Made by a program: the position numbers and the translations under genes. From CAVTRI01 sp963737075 (GTDB lineage Bacteria; Actinomycetota; Acidimicrobiia; Acidimicrobiales; Palsa-688): a stretch of DNA of 64,000 bases. Shown piece after piece: positions 18,819-27,308 of this stretch. Where the stretch lies: NCBI GenBank assembly GCA_963737075.1, contig CAVTRI010000002.1, positions 372,001 through 436,000 on the forward strand, written 5' to 3'. Below the pieces are notes generated by a model. That model had not been told where the DNA came from and did not search any database. It saw nothing but the letters and a program-made list of their open reading frames with translations. The number at the start of each line of letters is the position of its first letter. Position 1 is the first letter of the stretch.

Positions 18819-19034
18819 GTGCAGCTGTCCGAGGTGATCGACGACGGATTCCTGGCCCGATACCGCGCCCTGCTCGACGCGGAAGACGCTGCGTTCGACG
18901 AGCTCGAACACGCATTCGAGGACGGCGACCGCGCGCACTTCGACGCCGACTTGAAGGCGTGGCGGGCGGCCATGGAGAAGAAGTTGTGTTACCTCCACAG
19001 GCTCGGGGTGGTACTGCCGCCCGCGTTTGCCTGA
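18819..19034 (+). CDS. Small acidic protein of unknown function
   Basis: A 71-residue, highly charged protein (SEVIDDGFLARYRALLDAEDAAFDELEHAFEDGD..., written here in part) that would be mostly helical. I do not recognise the family. Start GTG 18819 has a strong GGGGAGG 8 bases upstream, which makes it a convincing gene. It is convergent with mdh and 51 bases from its end. Confidence 0.65.
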   Translation: MQLSEVIDDGFLARYRALLDAEDAAFDELEHAFEDGDRAHFDADLKAWRAAMEKKLCYLHRLGVVLPPAFA

Positions 19035-19085
19035 GTCTCGCGGCTGAACCCCTCTTGCAGGCCGCGCCGGTGGTTGGTCGCGCGC

Positions 19086-20078
19086 TCAGCCTATGAGGCC
19101 GAGTTCGCGCACCGCGTCACGCTCAGTGCCGAGTTCGGCCACCGAGGCGTCGACCCGCTGCCGGGAGAAGTCGTCCAGCTCCAGGCCCTGCACGATCTGA
19201 TACGCGCCGCCGCTGGTCGTGACCGGGAACGATGAAATGAGTCCTTCCGGCACCCCGTAAGACCCGTCTGATGGCACGGCCATCGAGACCCAGTCACCCT
19301 CTCCCCTGCCGTGCAGCCAGTCGTGCATGTGGTCGATCGCGGCGCTGGCGGCGGAAGCCGCGCTCGACGCCCCTCTGGCTTCGATGATCGCCGCGCCTCG
19401 CTGCTGGACAGTAGGGATGAACTCTTTCTCGATCCACACCTGGTCGTTGATGACGTCCGCCGCCGGCCGGCCGCCGATGCGGGCGTGGTAGACGTCCGGG
19501 TACTGGGTCGCCGAGTGGTTGCCCCAGATCGTCACGTTGGTGACCTCCGCCACTGGATGGGCCGACTTGGATGCCAGCTGGGCGGCGGCTCGATTCTGGT
19601 CGAGCCGGGTCATGGCCGTGAACCGCTCGGGCGCGAGCTTGCTCGCGCTCTGCTGTGCGATCAGGGCGTTGGTGTTGGCCGGGTTCCCTACCACGAGCGC
19701 CCTGATATCCGCGGCGGCATTGTCCGACAGCGCGCGGCCCTGGACGGTGAAGATGGCGCCGTTGGCCTCGAGAAGGTCTTTCCGCTCCATTCCCTTCGTT
19801 CGAGGGCGGGCACCCACCAGCAGCGCGATGTTGGCGTCACCGAAGGCGACGTTGGCGTCGTCGGTCGTGACCACGCCCGCCAGAAGCGGGAACGCGCAGT
19901 CGTCCAGTTCCATCACCACGCCCTGCAACGCGCCCAGGGCGGGGGTGATCTCGAGCAGTTGAAGGATCACAGGCTGGTCCGGACCCAACAACTGACCGCT
20001 GGCGATCCGGAACAGCAGGCTGTAGCCGATCTGACCGGCAGCCCCGGTGACAGCGACACGGACAGGCGATGCAGGCAT
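19086..20078 (-). CDS. mdh: Malate dehydrogenase
   Basis: A 330-residue NAD-dependent malate dehydrogenase of the cytosolic-type MDH group (type 2). It shows the dinucleotide-binding TGAAGQIGYSLLFRIASG, the mobile-loop RPRTKGMERKDLL with substrate arginines, VVGNPANTNALIA, MTRLDQNRA and the catalytic His in IWGNHSATQYPD. It interconverts malate and oxaloacetate in the TCA cycle. icd lies upstream on the same strand, after a 446-base repeat-rich spacer, so separate transcription is likely. Confidence 0.96.
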   Translation of the reverse strand: MPASPVRVAVTGAAGQIGYSLLFRIASGQLLGPDQPVILQLLEITPALGALQGVVMELDDCAFPLLAGVVTTDDANVAFGDANIALLVGARPRTKGMERKDLLEANGAIFTVQGRALSDNAAADIRALVVGNPANTNALIAQQSASKLAPERFTAMTRLDQNRAAAQLASKSAHPVAEVTNVTIWGNHSATQYPDVYHARIGGRPAADVINDQVWIEKEFIPTVQQRGAAIIEARGASSAASAASAAIDHMHDWLHGRGEGDWVSMAVPSDGSYGVPEGLISSFPVTTSGGAYQIVQGLELDDFSRQRVDASVAELGTERDAVRELGLIG

Positions 20079-20524
20079 GGGCGGGCCTCCACGTGGGCGA
20101 ACAGCGGGCCGACCTTACGTCGCCCGGCTCAATCGGGGCCAGCGGCGGGGCAGCCAGCGGTTCGACGTCCGGCTTTCTGGAGCATCACTGTCGGGCGTGG
20201 TTCTGCGGCGCGTGTCTGGCTTTGCGGGGTCGTTTTTTTCGGGGTGGGCGACCTCGAAGCCGGCGAGCTTGCCGGTACGCGAAGCGAGACTGCGGCGCGT
20301 GTCTCTTGCGGGGGTCCGTCCTTTTCGTGGCCGTTTTCTTACATGGGTCCGTCAACCCCTTTCTCGGTCCGTCCGTCCACATCGAAGGTGGGCGGACCGA
20401 GAAGGGCTTCCAGGGACCACAAGATGCAAACGGACCCGAAGACACAAACGGCCCCGAAAAACACAAACGCACGCGGAAGCGCTCCCGAAAGCAAGACCCC
20501 CCAAAGGACCCGACAAGCGGGCGC
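20079..20524. repeat. Repeat-rich, non-coding spacer between mdh and icd
   Basis: This 446-base gap has no convincing gene. It holds a 15-bp direct repeat CTGCGGCGCGTGTCT (20203-20217 and 20290-20304). A long imperfect hairpin has arms TTCTCGGTCCG (20361-20371) and CGGACCGAGAA (20393-20403), extended by CCAC/GTGG. A tandem pair CAAACGGACCCGAAGACA-like runs from 20427 to 20463. The words CGGTCCGTCCGTCCAC and CAAACGGACCC recur in the spacer at 53.7-54.1 kb, so the two gaps are related. Reading frames across the gap are low-complexity and I do not accept them as genes. Confidence 0.6.
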
Positions 20525-21721
20525 CTACAGCCGGTCGACGATCGCCGACGCGAACTCCGACGTCTTCACCTCGGTCGCTCCATCCATCTGGCGGGCGAAG
20601 TCGTAGGTGACGATCTTCTCGGAGATGGTGGCCTCCAAGGCGCGGACGATGTCGTCGGCGGCCGCCTGCCAGCCGAGGTGCTCGAACATGAGGACGCCGG
20701 ACAGGAGCACCGAACCCGGGTTGACTTTGTCCTGGCCGGCGTACTTGGGGGCGGTGCCGTGGGTGGCCTCGAAGATGCCGTGGCCGGTGACGTAGTTGAT
20801 GTTGCCGCCGGGGGCGATCCCGATGCCGCCGACCTGCGCCGCCAGCGCGTCGGATAGATAGTCGCCGTTGAGGTTGGTGGTGGCGATGACGTCGAACTCT
20901 TCGGGCCGCGTGAGGATCTGCTGCAACGTGATGTCGGCGATGTTGTCCTTCACGAGGATTTTGTCGCCAGGCTTGCCGCCGCAGTCATCCCATCCCACCG
21001 CCACGTCGGCGAACTCCTCCTTCACCAGCTCATACCCCCACGCCCGGAAGGCGCCTTCGGTGTACTTCTGGATGTTGCCCTTGTGCACCAGCGTCACCGA
21101 CTTCCGGCCCCGCCCGTGTGCGTAATTGATCGCCGCCCGGATCAGCCGTTTGGAGCCGAATTCGGACACCGGCTTGATCCCGACACCGGAATCGGGGCGG
21201 ACTTCCCAGCCGAACTCGTCGTGAAGCACGTCGATCAGGCGCTTGGCCTCCGGGGAGCCGGCCTGTACCTCGAGGCCCGCGTAGATGTCCTCGGTATTCT
21301 CCCGGAAGATCACCATGTCCACCAGTTCAGGCCGCTTGACCGGCGACGGCACGCCTTGGAACCAGCGGATCGGGCGCAGGCACACGTACAGGTCGAGGAT
21401 CTGCCGGAGCGCTACGTTGAGCGACCGGATTCCGCCCCCGACCGGCGTGGTCAGCGGACCCTTGATCCCGATCACGTACTCCTTGAAGACCTCGAGGGTG
21501 TCGTCGGGGAGCCAGCTTCCCGTCTCGTTGAACGCTTTCTCCCCCGCGAGGACCTCCTTCCAGGAGATCGTCTTGCCGTGCTTTTTGGCGGCGGCGTCGA
21601 GGACCGCCTTGGCGGCCGGCCAGATGTCGACACCGGTGCCGTCGCCTTCGATGAAAGGAACGATGGGCTCGTCGGGTACGGAGAGAGCGCCGTCGGGCGC
21701 CACGGTGATCTTCTCGGCCAT
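20525..21721 (-). CDS. icd: Isocitrate dehydrogenase (NADP+)
   Basis: A 398-residue homodimeric isocitrate dehydrogenase, close in type to E. coli Icd. It has PFIEGDGTGVDIWPA, GIRSLNVALRQILDLYVCLRP with the substrate Ser, IFRENTEDIYAG, and NLNGDYLSDALAAQVGGIGIAPG with the metal-binding Asp. It also has the ATHGTAPKYAGQ cofactor stretch. It makes 2-oxoglutarate and NADPH in the TCA cycle. The ATG at 21721 begins MAEKITVAPDG. The upstream region has no clear promoter that I could assign. Confidence 0.96.
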   Translation of the reverse strand: MAEKITVAPDGALSVPDEPIVPFIEGDGTGVDIWPAAKAVLDAAAKKHGKTISWKEVLAGEKAFNETGSWLPDDTLEVFKEYVIGIKGPLTTPVGGGIRSLNVALRQILDLYVCLRPIRWFQGVPSPVKRPELVDMVIFRENTEDIYAGLEVQAGSPEAKRLIDVLHDEFGWEVRPDSGVGIKPVSEFGSKRLIRAAINYAHGRGRKSVTLVHKGNIQKYTEGAFRAWGYELVKEEFADVAVGWDDCGGKPGDKILVKDNIADITLQQILTRPEEFDVIATTNLNGDYLSDALAAQVGGIGIAPGGNINYVTGHGIFEATHGTAPKYAGQDKVNPGSVLLSGVLMFEHLGWQAAADDIVRALEATISEKIVTYDFARQMDGATEVKTSEFASAIVDRL

Positions 21722-21808
21722 ACCGCGAGCCTACCGAGCCCCCGCGGAGAGCCCGGCCCGAGGGTTCAGCGTTAACAAAGCCAGTGACGGATCGTCGGTC
21801 AGTGCGCG

Positions 21809-22027
21809 TCAGCAGCGAGCGTGTGACGGGCCAAGCAGTGCCTCGACTGTCAGCGGCTGTGCGAGCCGGAGCCCCGCCCGGAGCAACCGAACTCCTAACC
21901 AGCGGCGTATCCGGCGGGCACGTCGCACCCGGGGGGAGCGCACCTCGCGCTGGCTGAGGCGGCAGATGGTTGCCCAGTGCTCGTCGGCCAAGCGTTCCGG
22001 ACGCTCGGGAACCTCGGGCGCAGCCAT
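21809..22027 (-). CDS. Possible small arginine-rich protein
   Basis: A 72-residue frame starting MAAPEVPERPERLADEHW, followed by an Arg-rich segment (VRRARRIRRWLGVRLLRAG) and a short hydrophobic end. I recognise no family. It is divergent from the MocR gene, and its start is 48 bases from the palindrome. The ribosome site (GAAGAG) is weak and far. It could be a real small basic protein or a chance frame in GC-rich DNA. Confidence 0.35.
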   Translation of the reverse strand: MAAPEVPERPERLADEHWATICRLSQREVRSPRVRRARRIRRWLGVRLLRAGLRLAQPLTVEALLGPSHARC

Positions 22028-22074
22028 GCACTCATTCTCTTCACACCGAGCTTGGGATGCGCGAGCCAATTTGG

Positions 22075-22108
22075 CAAGATTGGCCTGTGCTTTCACAGGC
22101 CAATCTTG
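22075..22108. promoter_or_regulatory. Perfect palindrome at the MocR gene start, probable operator
   Basis: CAAGATTGGCCTGTG and CACAGGCCAATCTTG are perfect 15-bp arms around a 4-base centre CTTT. Just upstream GCCAATTTGGC (22065-22075) is another palindrome sharing the TTGGC/GCCAA half-site. The element covers the likely GTG start (22087) of the MocR regulator, so it may serve autoregulation, or form an RNA hairpin hiding the start codon. Confidence 0.7.
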
Positions 22109-23520
22109 AGGTCACTCCGGAAGAACTGTCCTCGGTGCTCACCGGGTGGACGGAGACGGACCACGGCACGCTCGCCCGTCGCCTGGCCAACGGGATCCGC
22201 GGCGCGGTCGCGGCCGGCGTCATCGCAGACGGATCGCGCCTCCCACCCGAACGGGCCCTCGCGCAGGCGCTGGCGGTCAGCCGTTCGACGATCACCGCCG
22301 CCCTGCAACACCTGCGAGACGAACGCATCGTCTTGTCCCGCCAGGGCAGCGGGAGCGTCGTGCAGGCGGTGGGAACGCCGACACCGACCAGTCGAGTTGC
22401 GCAGCACTTCTCGCCGTTCAGCGGCATCGACCTCGCTGCCGGCAACCCTCCCGACCCGTCCCACTGGCCGTCGCTGCAACTCGACGTCGCCGACCTGATC
22501 GCAGACGGGGCGGGCCCCGGGGTGCAGCCGCTCGGCCTCGAACCCCTTCGGGAGGCGCTAGCCGAGCGTCACAGCGCAGCCGGTTTGCTCACCGATCCTT
22601 CCCAGATCCACATCACGTCCGGGGGCCATCAGGCCATTGCTCTCGTGGTGGCCGCCCACGCCGGTCGGGGAGACCTGGTCGCCGTGGAGGACACCAGCTA
22701 CCCGGGGATCTTCGACATCATTGACCATCTGGGCGCCCGAGCGCTCCCCCTTTCCGCCGATCGGGCGGGTCTGCTCCCGGATGCCCTCGACCGTGCGCTC
22801 GCCGAGTATCGGCCACCCGTCCTCTACGTGCAGGGTGGGCCCCATAACCCGACCGGCCGAGCGCCGTCGCCCGGCCGCCTGCGCGCTCTGGCAACCGTCC
22901 TCGACCGTCACGATACCGCGGTGATCGAGGATTGCGCGTTGGCCGAGCTGACCTTCAGCGGCCGGGTCCGGCCCGAGCTCGCCGACCTGTGCCGCAAAGC
23001 GGCGGTGACCAGTGTCGGGTCGTTCAGCAAGGTGGCGTGGGCGGGCTTGCGCCTCGGGTGGATGCGAGCCCCGGCGCCGCTCATCCAGCGGACGATGCAT
23101 CGCCGTCTCGCCAACGATCTCGGGACTTCGGTGCCGTCACAGCTGCTCGCCTTGCGGCTCCTTCCCCGGCTGGACGAGATGGCGGCGGAGCGTCGGCAGA
23201 CGCTCGAACAACTCGTCGGACGGGCCGTGGCCCTCCTGCGGGAAGATCTCCCGGAGTGGAAGGTGCAGCAGCCAGATGGTGGTTCGGTGCTGTGGGCCGA
23301 GCTACCGGTGCCCGACAGCGGTCCGCTCGTGCAGCTGGCCTACCGGTACGGGGTGCAGGTCGCGCCGGGATCGATCGCCCGCGCCGGACGGGTCCCCGAC
23401 CCGCACGTGCGGATCTGCGTCGACCGCCCATGGACGCTCGTCGAGACCGGACTCCGGCGGGCGCTGCTGGCCTGGCACGAGTTGCGGCGGCGGCCGGACG
23501 CCTTGCTCGGCCGCTTATGA
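22087..23520 (+). CDS. MocR/PdxR-type GntR regulator with aminotransferase-like domain
   Basis: About 477 residues. Residues 15-90 form a GntR winged helix (LARRLANGIRGAVAAG, GSRLPPERALAQALAVSRSTITAAL, RQGSGSVV). The rest is a fold-type I aminotransferase domain with QGGPHNPTGR, VIEDCALAEL and the PLP Lys315 in GSFSKVAWAGLRLGW. Such proteins sense PLP or an amino compound and control transport or metabolic genes. Family members usually begin about 10 residues before LSSVLTGW, which favours GTG 22087; an ATG at 22057 would put the whole palindrome inside the gene. It is followed after 43 bases by the CoA-transferase gene. Confidence 0.88.
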   Translation: MLSQANLEVTPEELSSVLTGWTETDHGTLARRLANGIRGAVAAGVIADGSRLPPERALAQALAVSRSTITAALQHLRDERIVLSRQGSGSVVQAVGTPTPTSRVAQHFSPFSGIDLAAGNPPDPSHWPSLQLDVADLIADGAGPGVQPLGLEPLREALAERHSAAGLLTDPSQIHITSGGHQAIALVVAAHAGRGDLVAVEDTSYPGIFDIIDHLGARALPLSADRAGLLPDALDRALAEYRPPVLYVQGGPHNPTGRAPSPGRLRALATVLDRHDTAVIEDCALAELTFSGRVRPELADLCRKAAVTSVGSFSKVAWAGLRLGWMRAPAPLIQRTMHRRLANDLGTSVPSQLLALRLLPRLDEMAAERRQTLEQLVGRAVALLREDLPEWKVQQPDGGSVLWAELPVPDSGPLVQLAYRYGVQVAPGSIARAGRVPDPHVRICVDRPWTLVETGLRRALLAWHELRRRPDALLGRL

Positions 23521-23563
23521 TCGGCGCCGGTTCGGCAGCGCGCCGAGCGGCAGAGGAGCTCGG

Positions 23564-24763
23564 TTGGCCTCGACTTCGTTACCCCTGGACGACATCCGCG
23601 TCGTCGACCTGACCGTGGCCCGGGCCGGCCCCACCTGCGTGCGCCAGCTCGCGGACTGGGGCGCCGACGTCATCCGCGTGGAGCTACCGGCACCGGCGTC
23701 GGCGCCTGGAGCTGCCGGGGAGGGCCGCCACCGCGCGGACTTCCAAAACCTCCACCGCAACAAGCGCTCGTTGGCTGTCGATCTGAAAACGCCGGGCGGA
23801 CTGGAGGTGCTCCTGCGCCTCGTCGACACCGCCGACGTGCTCGTGGAAAACATGCGGCCCGACGTCAAGCACCGGCTCGGCTTCGATTACGAATCGGTGC
23901 GGGCCCGCAACCCTCGGCTCGTCTACGGATCCATCTCCGGGTTCGGGCAGGACGGCCCGTACGCGGCGCGCGGCGGGGTGGACCAGGTCGCGCAGGGCAT
24001 GGGAGGGCTCATGAGCGTGACCGGGCTGCCCGAGGCGGGTGTGCCGACGCGGGTCGGCATCCCGGTTTCGGACCTCGCCGCCGGCCTGTACCTCGCGGTT
24101 GGCATCCTGGTCGCCTTGCACGACCGGGTCCGGACGGGGCAAGGTCGGTGGGTCCAGACGTCGTTGCTGGAGTCGATGATCGCGATGATGGACTTCCAGG
24201 CCGCCCGCTGGACGGTTGACGGCGAGGTCCCGGGCCAGGAAGGCAATCACCACCCCGTGTACGTACCGATGGGCTGTTTCGAGTCCGCCGACGGGTGGAT
24301 CAATGTCGCCGGCCCGTCGGGGCGGCTGCTGCGCCGGTTCTGCGAGGTCGTCGGCCTGCCCGACCTGCCCGATGACCCTCGCTTCGAGTCGCCGGAAGCC
24401 CGCTTCGCGAACCGGGCCGCGCTCAACGCCGCCGTCGCTGACCGGCTGCGCACCAAGACCACCGTCGAGTGGGTCGCGCTGCTCGCGGACGCCGGAGTAC
24501 CGTGCGGGCCCGTGTACCGGATGGACGAGGTGTTCGCCGACCCCCAGGTGCGGCACCTCGAGATGACAGCGGCCGTCGAGCACCCCGAGCTCGGCTGCGA
24601 GCGTTTGCTGCGCAACGCGGTCCGCATGACCGATACCGGCCCTACTGTCCGCTCGCCGAGCCCCGACCCCGGGGATCACACCGTCGAGGTGCTGGGCGAG
24701 CTTGGATACGACGCTGACGACGTCCAGCGCCTCCGCCAAAGCGGCGCCCTCGACGCCCGATGA
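23564..24763 (+). CDS. Family III (CaiB/BaiF) CoA-transferase
   Basis: The 399-residue enzyme has the family III pattern: DIRVVDLTVARAGPTCVRQLADWGADVIRVE, NKRSLAVDLKTPGG, DVLVENMRPDV, GSISGFGQDGPYA, and GIPVSDLAAGLY, where the Asp is the probable catalytic residue forming the acyl intermediate. Substrates range from formyl-CoA to carnitinyl-CoA and alpha-methylacyl-CoA; this one is unknown. TTG at 23564 is chosen because GAGGAG lies 5 bases upstream and homology starts at once. It overlaps the enoyl-CoA hydratase gene by 4 bases, which suggests a joint acyl-CoA pathway. Confidence 0.9.
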   Translation: MASTSLPLDDIRVVDLTVARAGPTCVRQLADWGADVIRVELPAPASAPGAAGEGRHRADFQNLHRNKRSLAVDLKTPGGLEVLLRLVDTADVLVENMRPDVKHRLGFDYESVRARNPRLVYGSISGFGQDGPYAARGGVDQVAQGMGGLMSVTGLPEAGVPTRVGIPVSDLAAGLYLAVGILVALHDRVRTGQGRWVQTSLLESMIAMMDFQAARWTVDGEVPGQEGNHHPVYVPMGCFESADGWINVAGPSGRLLRRFCEVVGLPDLPDDPRFESPEARFANRAALNAAVADRLRTKTTVEWVALLADAGVPCGPVYRMDEVFADPQVRHLEMTAAVEHPELGCERLLRNAVRMTDTGPTVRSPSPDPGDHTVEVLGELGYDADDVQRLRQSGALDAR

Positions 24764-25563
24764 CTTCGGTCGAAACCGGTACCGACCGGCTGCTGATCGA
24801 CGTCAGCGACGGGGTGGCGACCCTCACGTTCAACAATCCCGCCAAGCGCAACGCCCTGTCGCTCGACATGCGGCGGGCCCTGCCCGCGGCCCTCCACGCC
24901 CTGCAGGAGGACGACGACGTGCGCGTCGTGGTGCTCACGGGCGCCGGCGACAGGTCCTTCGTGTCCGGCGCCGACATCTCCGAGTTCGCGGAACAACGGA
25001 CATCCGTTGCCGACCGCGCGGAGTTCGATGCCCTGTCGGCCGCGATCGGCAAGGCGTGGCACACCCTCGAGAAGCCAGTCATCGCCATGATCCGCGGGTA
25101 CTGCATGGGTGGCGGCCTCCTGACCGCCCTCCAGGCCGACATCCGGATTGCCTCCGACGACAGCCGTTTCGGCGTGCCAGCCGCCCGCCTGGGCCTCGGG
25201 TACGGCGTGGACGGGGTCGAGGCGCTGATCGGGGCTGTGGGGGCGGCGTGGGCAGCCGAGATCCTGTTCTCGGCCCGGCAGCTGTCCGCAGACGAGGCGC
25301 TCCGCAGCGGGCTGGTCAACCGGGTGGTCCCGGCACCTGAGCTGCGCCCGGCGACGACAGAGCTCGCCCGGGCCATCACCGCCAACGCCCCGCTGACCGT
25401 GGCCGCCTGCAAGGTGGCGATCCGCGAGCTACGCCGCCCGCCCCACCGCCGCGACCTGACGCGGGTGCAGCGCATGGTCGCCGCCTGCTTCGAGTCAGAG
25501 GACTACCGGGAGGGTCAGCGGGCCTTCGCCGAGAAGCGGGCTCCGCGATTCAAAGGCCGCTGA
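24760..25563 (+). CDS. Enoyl-CoA hydratase/isomerase family protein
   Basis: This 267-residue crotonase-fold protein shows ATLTFNNPAKRNALSLDM, GDRSFVSGADISEF (oxyanion hole), and EKPVIAMIRGYCMGGGLLTALQADIRIASDD. The position after GLGYGVDGVEALIGAVG lacks the two Glu residues of the classic hydratase, so isomerase, hydrolase or another crotonase reaction is possible. The ATG overlaps the CoA-transferase TGA (ATGA), so the two are cotranslated and probably act on the same acyl-CoA. The end is 8 bases from the convergent metF gene. Confidence 0.9.
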   Translation: MTSVETGTDRLLIDVSDGVATLTFNNPAKRNALSLDMRRALPAALHALQEDDDVRVVVLTGAGDRSFVSGADISEFAEQRTSVADRAEFDALSAAIGKAWHTLEKPVIAMIRGYCMGGGLLTALQADIRIASDDSRFGVPAARLGLGYGVDGVEALIGAVGAAWAAEILFSARQLSADEALRSGLVNRVVPAPELRPATTELARAITANAPLTVAACKVAIRELRRPPHRRDLTRVQRMVAACFESEDYREGQRAFAEKRAPRFKGR

Positions 25564-25570
25564 CGCGGCG

Positions 25571-26440
25571 TCAGCCGGGTGCCGTCGGCGCGCTCGCCAA
25601 ACCGAGGTTGGCGTAGATCTCCCGGGTCGCCAACGAACGGTTGAGCGTGTAGAAGTGCAAACCGGGTGCGCCCCCGTCCAGCAGTTCCTGGCAGAGCTGG
25701 GTGGCCATTTCGATGCCGGCTCGGCGGACCGCCGCCGGGTCACCAGCGGCGTACAGGCGGGCGGCCATGTCCGCCGGCACCGCGGCGCCCATCTCCGCCA
25801 TGCGGTCGATGGAGGCGAGCGAGGTGACGGGCATGATCCCAGGCACGACCGGACGGTCCACCCCGCGTGCGGCCAGGTCGTCGACCAGGCGCAGGTACAG
25901 CTCGCTCTCGAAGAAGAATTGCGTCACCGCGAAGTCGGCCCGCCGCAGCTTGGCGGCTAAGTAATCGCGGTCGAACTCCATGGTCGGCGACTGCGGATGA
26001 CCGGCGGGATGGGCGGCCACGCCGATGGAGAAGCCTCCGATGGCGCGCGCCAGGTCCACGAGCTCGTCGGCGTGGCGCAGCTCGCCCGGTCCTCCGTCGG
26101 TGTCGGTAGGCGGGTCGCCGCCAAGTGCCATCAGGTTTTCGACGCCGGCTTTGCGGAACTGGACCAGGATGTCCGCCAGCTCCAGGCGGGTGTGCGCCAC
26201 GCAGATCAGGTGGGCCATCGGGGTCAGGGTTGTGGTCCGCAGCATCCCGACAACCAGATCGTGCGTGCGGTCGCGCGACGACCGCCCCCCGCGGTAGGTG
26301 ACGGACACGAACGACGGGCCGAGCGGCTGGAGCTCCATCAGCGACTGGACGAGACGCGCGTGCTCGGCGTCGTTCTTGGGCGGGAAGAACTCGAACGAAA
26401 ACGTTCGTCCCCCAGCCAGCAGGTCCACGATCCTGGCCAC
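25571..26440 (-). CDS. metF: 5,10-methylenetetrahydrofolate reductase
   Basis: A 289-residue TIM-barrel flavoprotein reducing methylene-THF to methyl-THF for methionine synthesis. Key stretches are FSFEFFPPKND (with the catalytic Glu), PSFVSVTYRGGRSS, HLICVAHTRLELADIL, NLMALGGDPP (FAD loop), DFAVTQFFFE and VPGIMPVTSL. It is last in the sucCD-purNH-folD-metF run, 10 bases after folD, and uses folD's product. Start GTG 26440. Confidence 0.95.
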   Translation of the reverse strand: MARIVDLLAGGRTFSFEFFPPKNDAEHARLVQSLMELQPLGPSFVSVTYRGGRSSRDRTHDLVVGMLRTTTLTPMAHLICVAHTRLELADILVQFRKAGVENLMALGGDPPTDTDGGPGELRHADELVDLARAIGGFSIGVAAHPAGHPQSPTMEFDRDYLAAKLRRADFAVTQFFFESELYLRLVDDLAARGVDRPVVPGIMPVTSLASIDRMAEMGAAVPADMAARLYAAGDPAAVRRAGIEMATQLCQELLDGGAPGLHFYTLNRSLATREIYANLGLASAPTAPG

Positions 26441-26450
26441 GGCCGACCGC

Positions 26451-27308
26451 CTAGACCCGCTGCTCCGCCGCGGTGACCGTGTTGCGCAGGAGCATGGCCA
26501 CCGTGGTCACGCCGACTCCGCCAAGGCGGGGGGTGATCCACCCGGCCACCTCGGCGCAGGACTCGTCGACGTCCGACAGCGCCCGCTTTCCTTCCCAGCG
26601 CATCCCACCCCCGATCACGACCGAGCCGGAGCGGATCGCGTCGGGCGTGATCATCGACGGCACGCCTGCCGCGCCGACGACGATGTCTGCCGTTCTCGTG
26701 TACTCAGCCCAGTTCTTCACCCCGGTGTGCACGACGGTTACCGCAGCGTTGGCGCCGGGCTCTTTGAGGGAAAGCAGCATCGACAGCGGGCGCCCGAGCG
26801 TCGGCCCCCGCCCGACGATCACCACCCCACGGCCCTCCACCGGAACCTGGTAGTGGGCGAGCATGGCCTGGATGCCAAGCGGCGTGCACGGCCGGGGCGC
26901 GCCCGTGACGCCAAGCGCCAGCTTGCCCAGGTTGGTGGGATGCAGCCCGTCGGCGTCTTTCGCCGGGTCGATGGCCGTGACGGCCTCGTTGAAGTCGAAG
27001 CCAGGCGGCACCGGGTTTTGCAGCAGGTAGCCGTCCACTCGGTCGTCAGCGTTCAGCCGATCGACGAGCGCCATGAGCTCCGACTGGCTGCTGTCGGCCG
27101 GCACGCGAAAATCCAGTGACAGCATGCCCACGGCCTCGGACGTCTCGTGCTTCTTGGCCACGTAGCGCGCCGACGAGGAATCGTCGCCGACGAGAATGGT
27201 GGCCAGGCCGACCGACCGGCCGGCGGCCTTGAGCTTGGCGACGCGCTCGGCCACGTCGGCCAGCACCGCGTCGACAACCGGCGCCCCCGGCATCAGCTGG
27301 GCGACCAT
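26451..27308 (-). CDS. folD: Bifunctional methylene-THF dehydrogenase/cyclohydrolase
   Basis: The 285-residue protein interconverts methylene-, methenyl- and formyl-THF. It shows GLATILVGDDSSSARYVAKKHETSEAVG with the catalytic Lys, DGYLLQNPVPPG, KDADGLHPTNLGKL, PCTPLGIQAML, VIVGRGPTLGRPLSMLL (NADP site) and GGVGVTTVAMLLRNT. The tripeptide GRG replaces the usual GRS. The ATG (27308) overlaps the purH TGA by one base. It supplies 10-formyl-THF to PurN and PurH upstream and methylene-THF to MetF downstream. Confidence 0.95.
   Translation of the reverse strand: MVAQLMPGAPVVDAVLADVAERVAKLKAAGRSVGLATILVGDDSSSARYVAKKHETSEAVGMLSLDFRVPADSSQSELMALVDRLNADDRVDGYLLQNPVPPGFDFNEAVTAIDPAKDADGLHPTNLGKLALGVTGAPRPCTPLGIQAMLAHYQVPVEGRGVVIVGRGPTLGRPLSMLLSLKEPGANAAVTVVHTGVKNWAEYTRTADIVVGAAGVPSMITPDAIRSGSVVIGGGMRWEGKRALSDVDESCAEVAGWITPRLGGVGVTTVAMLLRNTVTAAEQRV

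Noticed and set aside
20185..20472. Reading frames in the mdh-icd spacer
   Set aside because: The predicted peptides are Pro/Arg/Lys/Ser-rich and follow the direct repeats; there is no ribosome site or homology that I can see.
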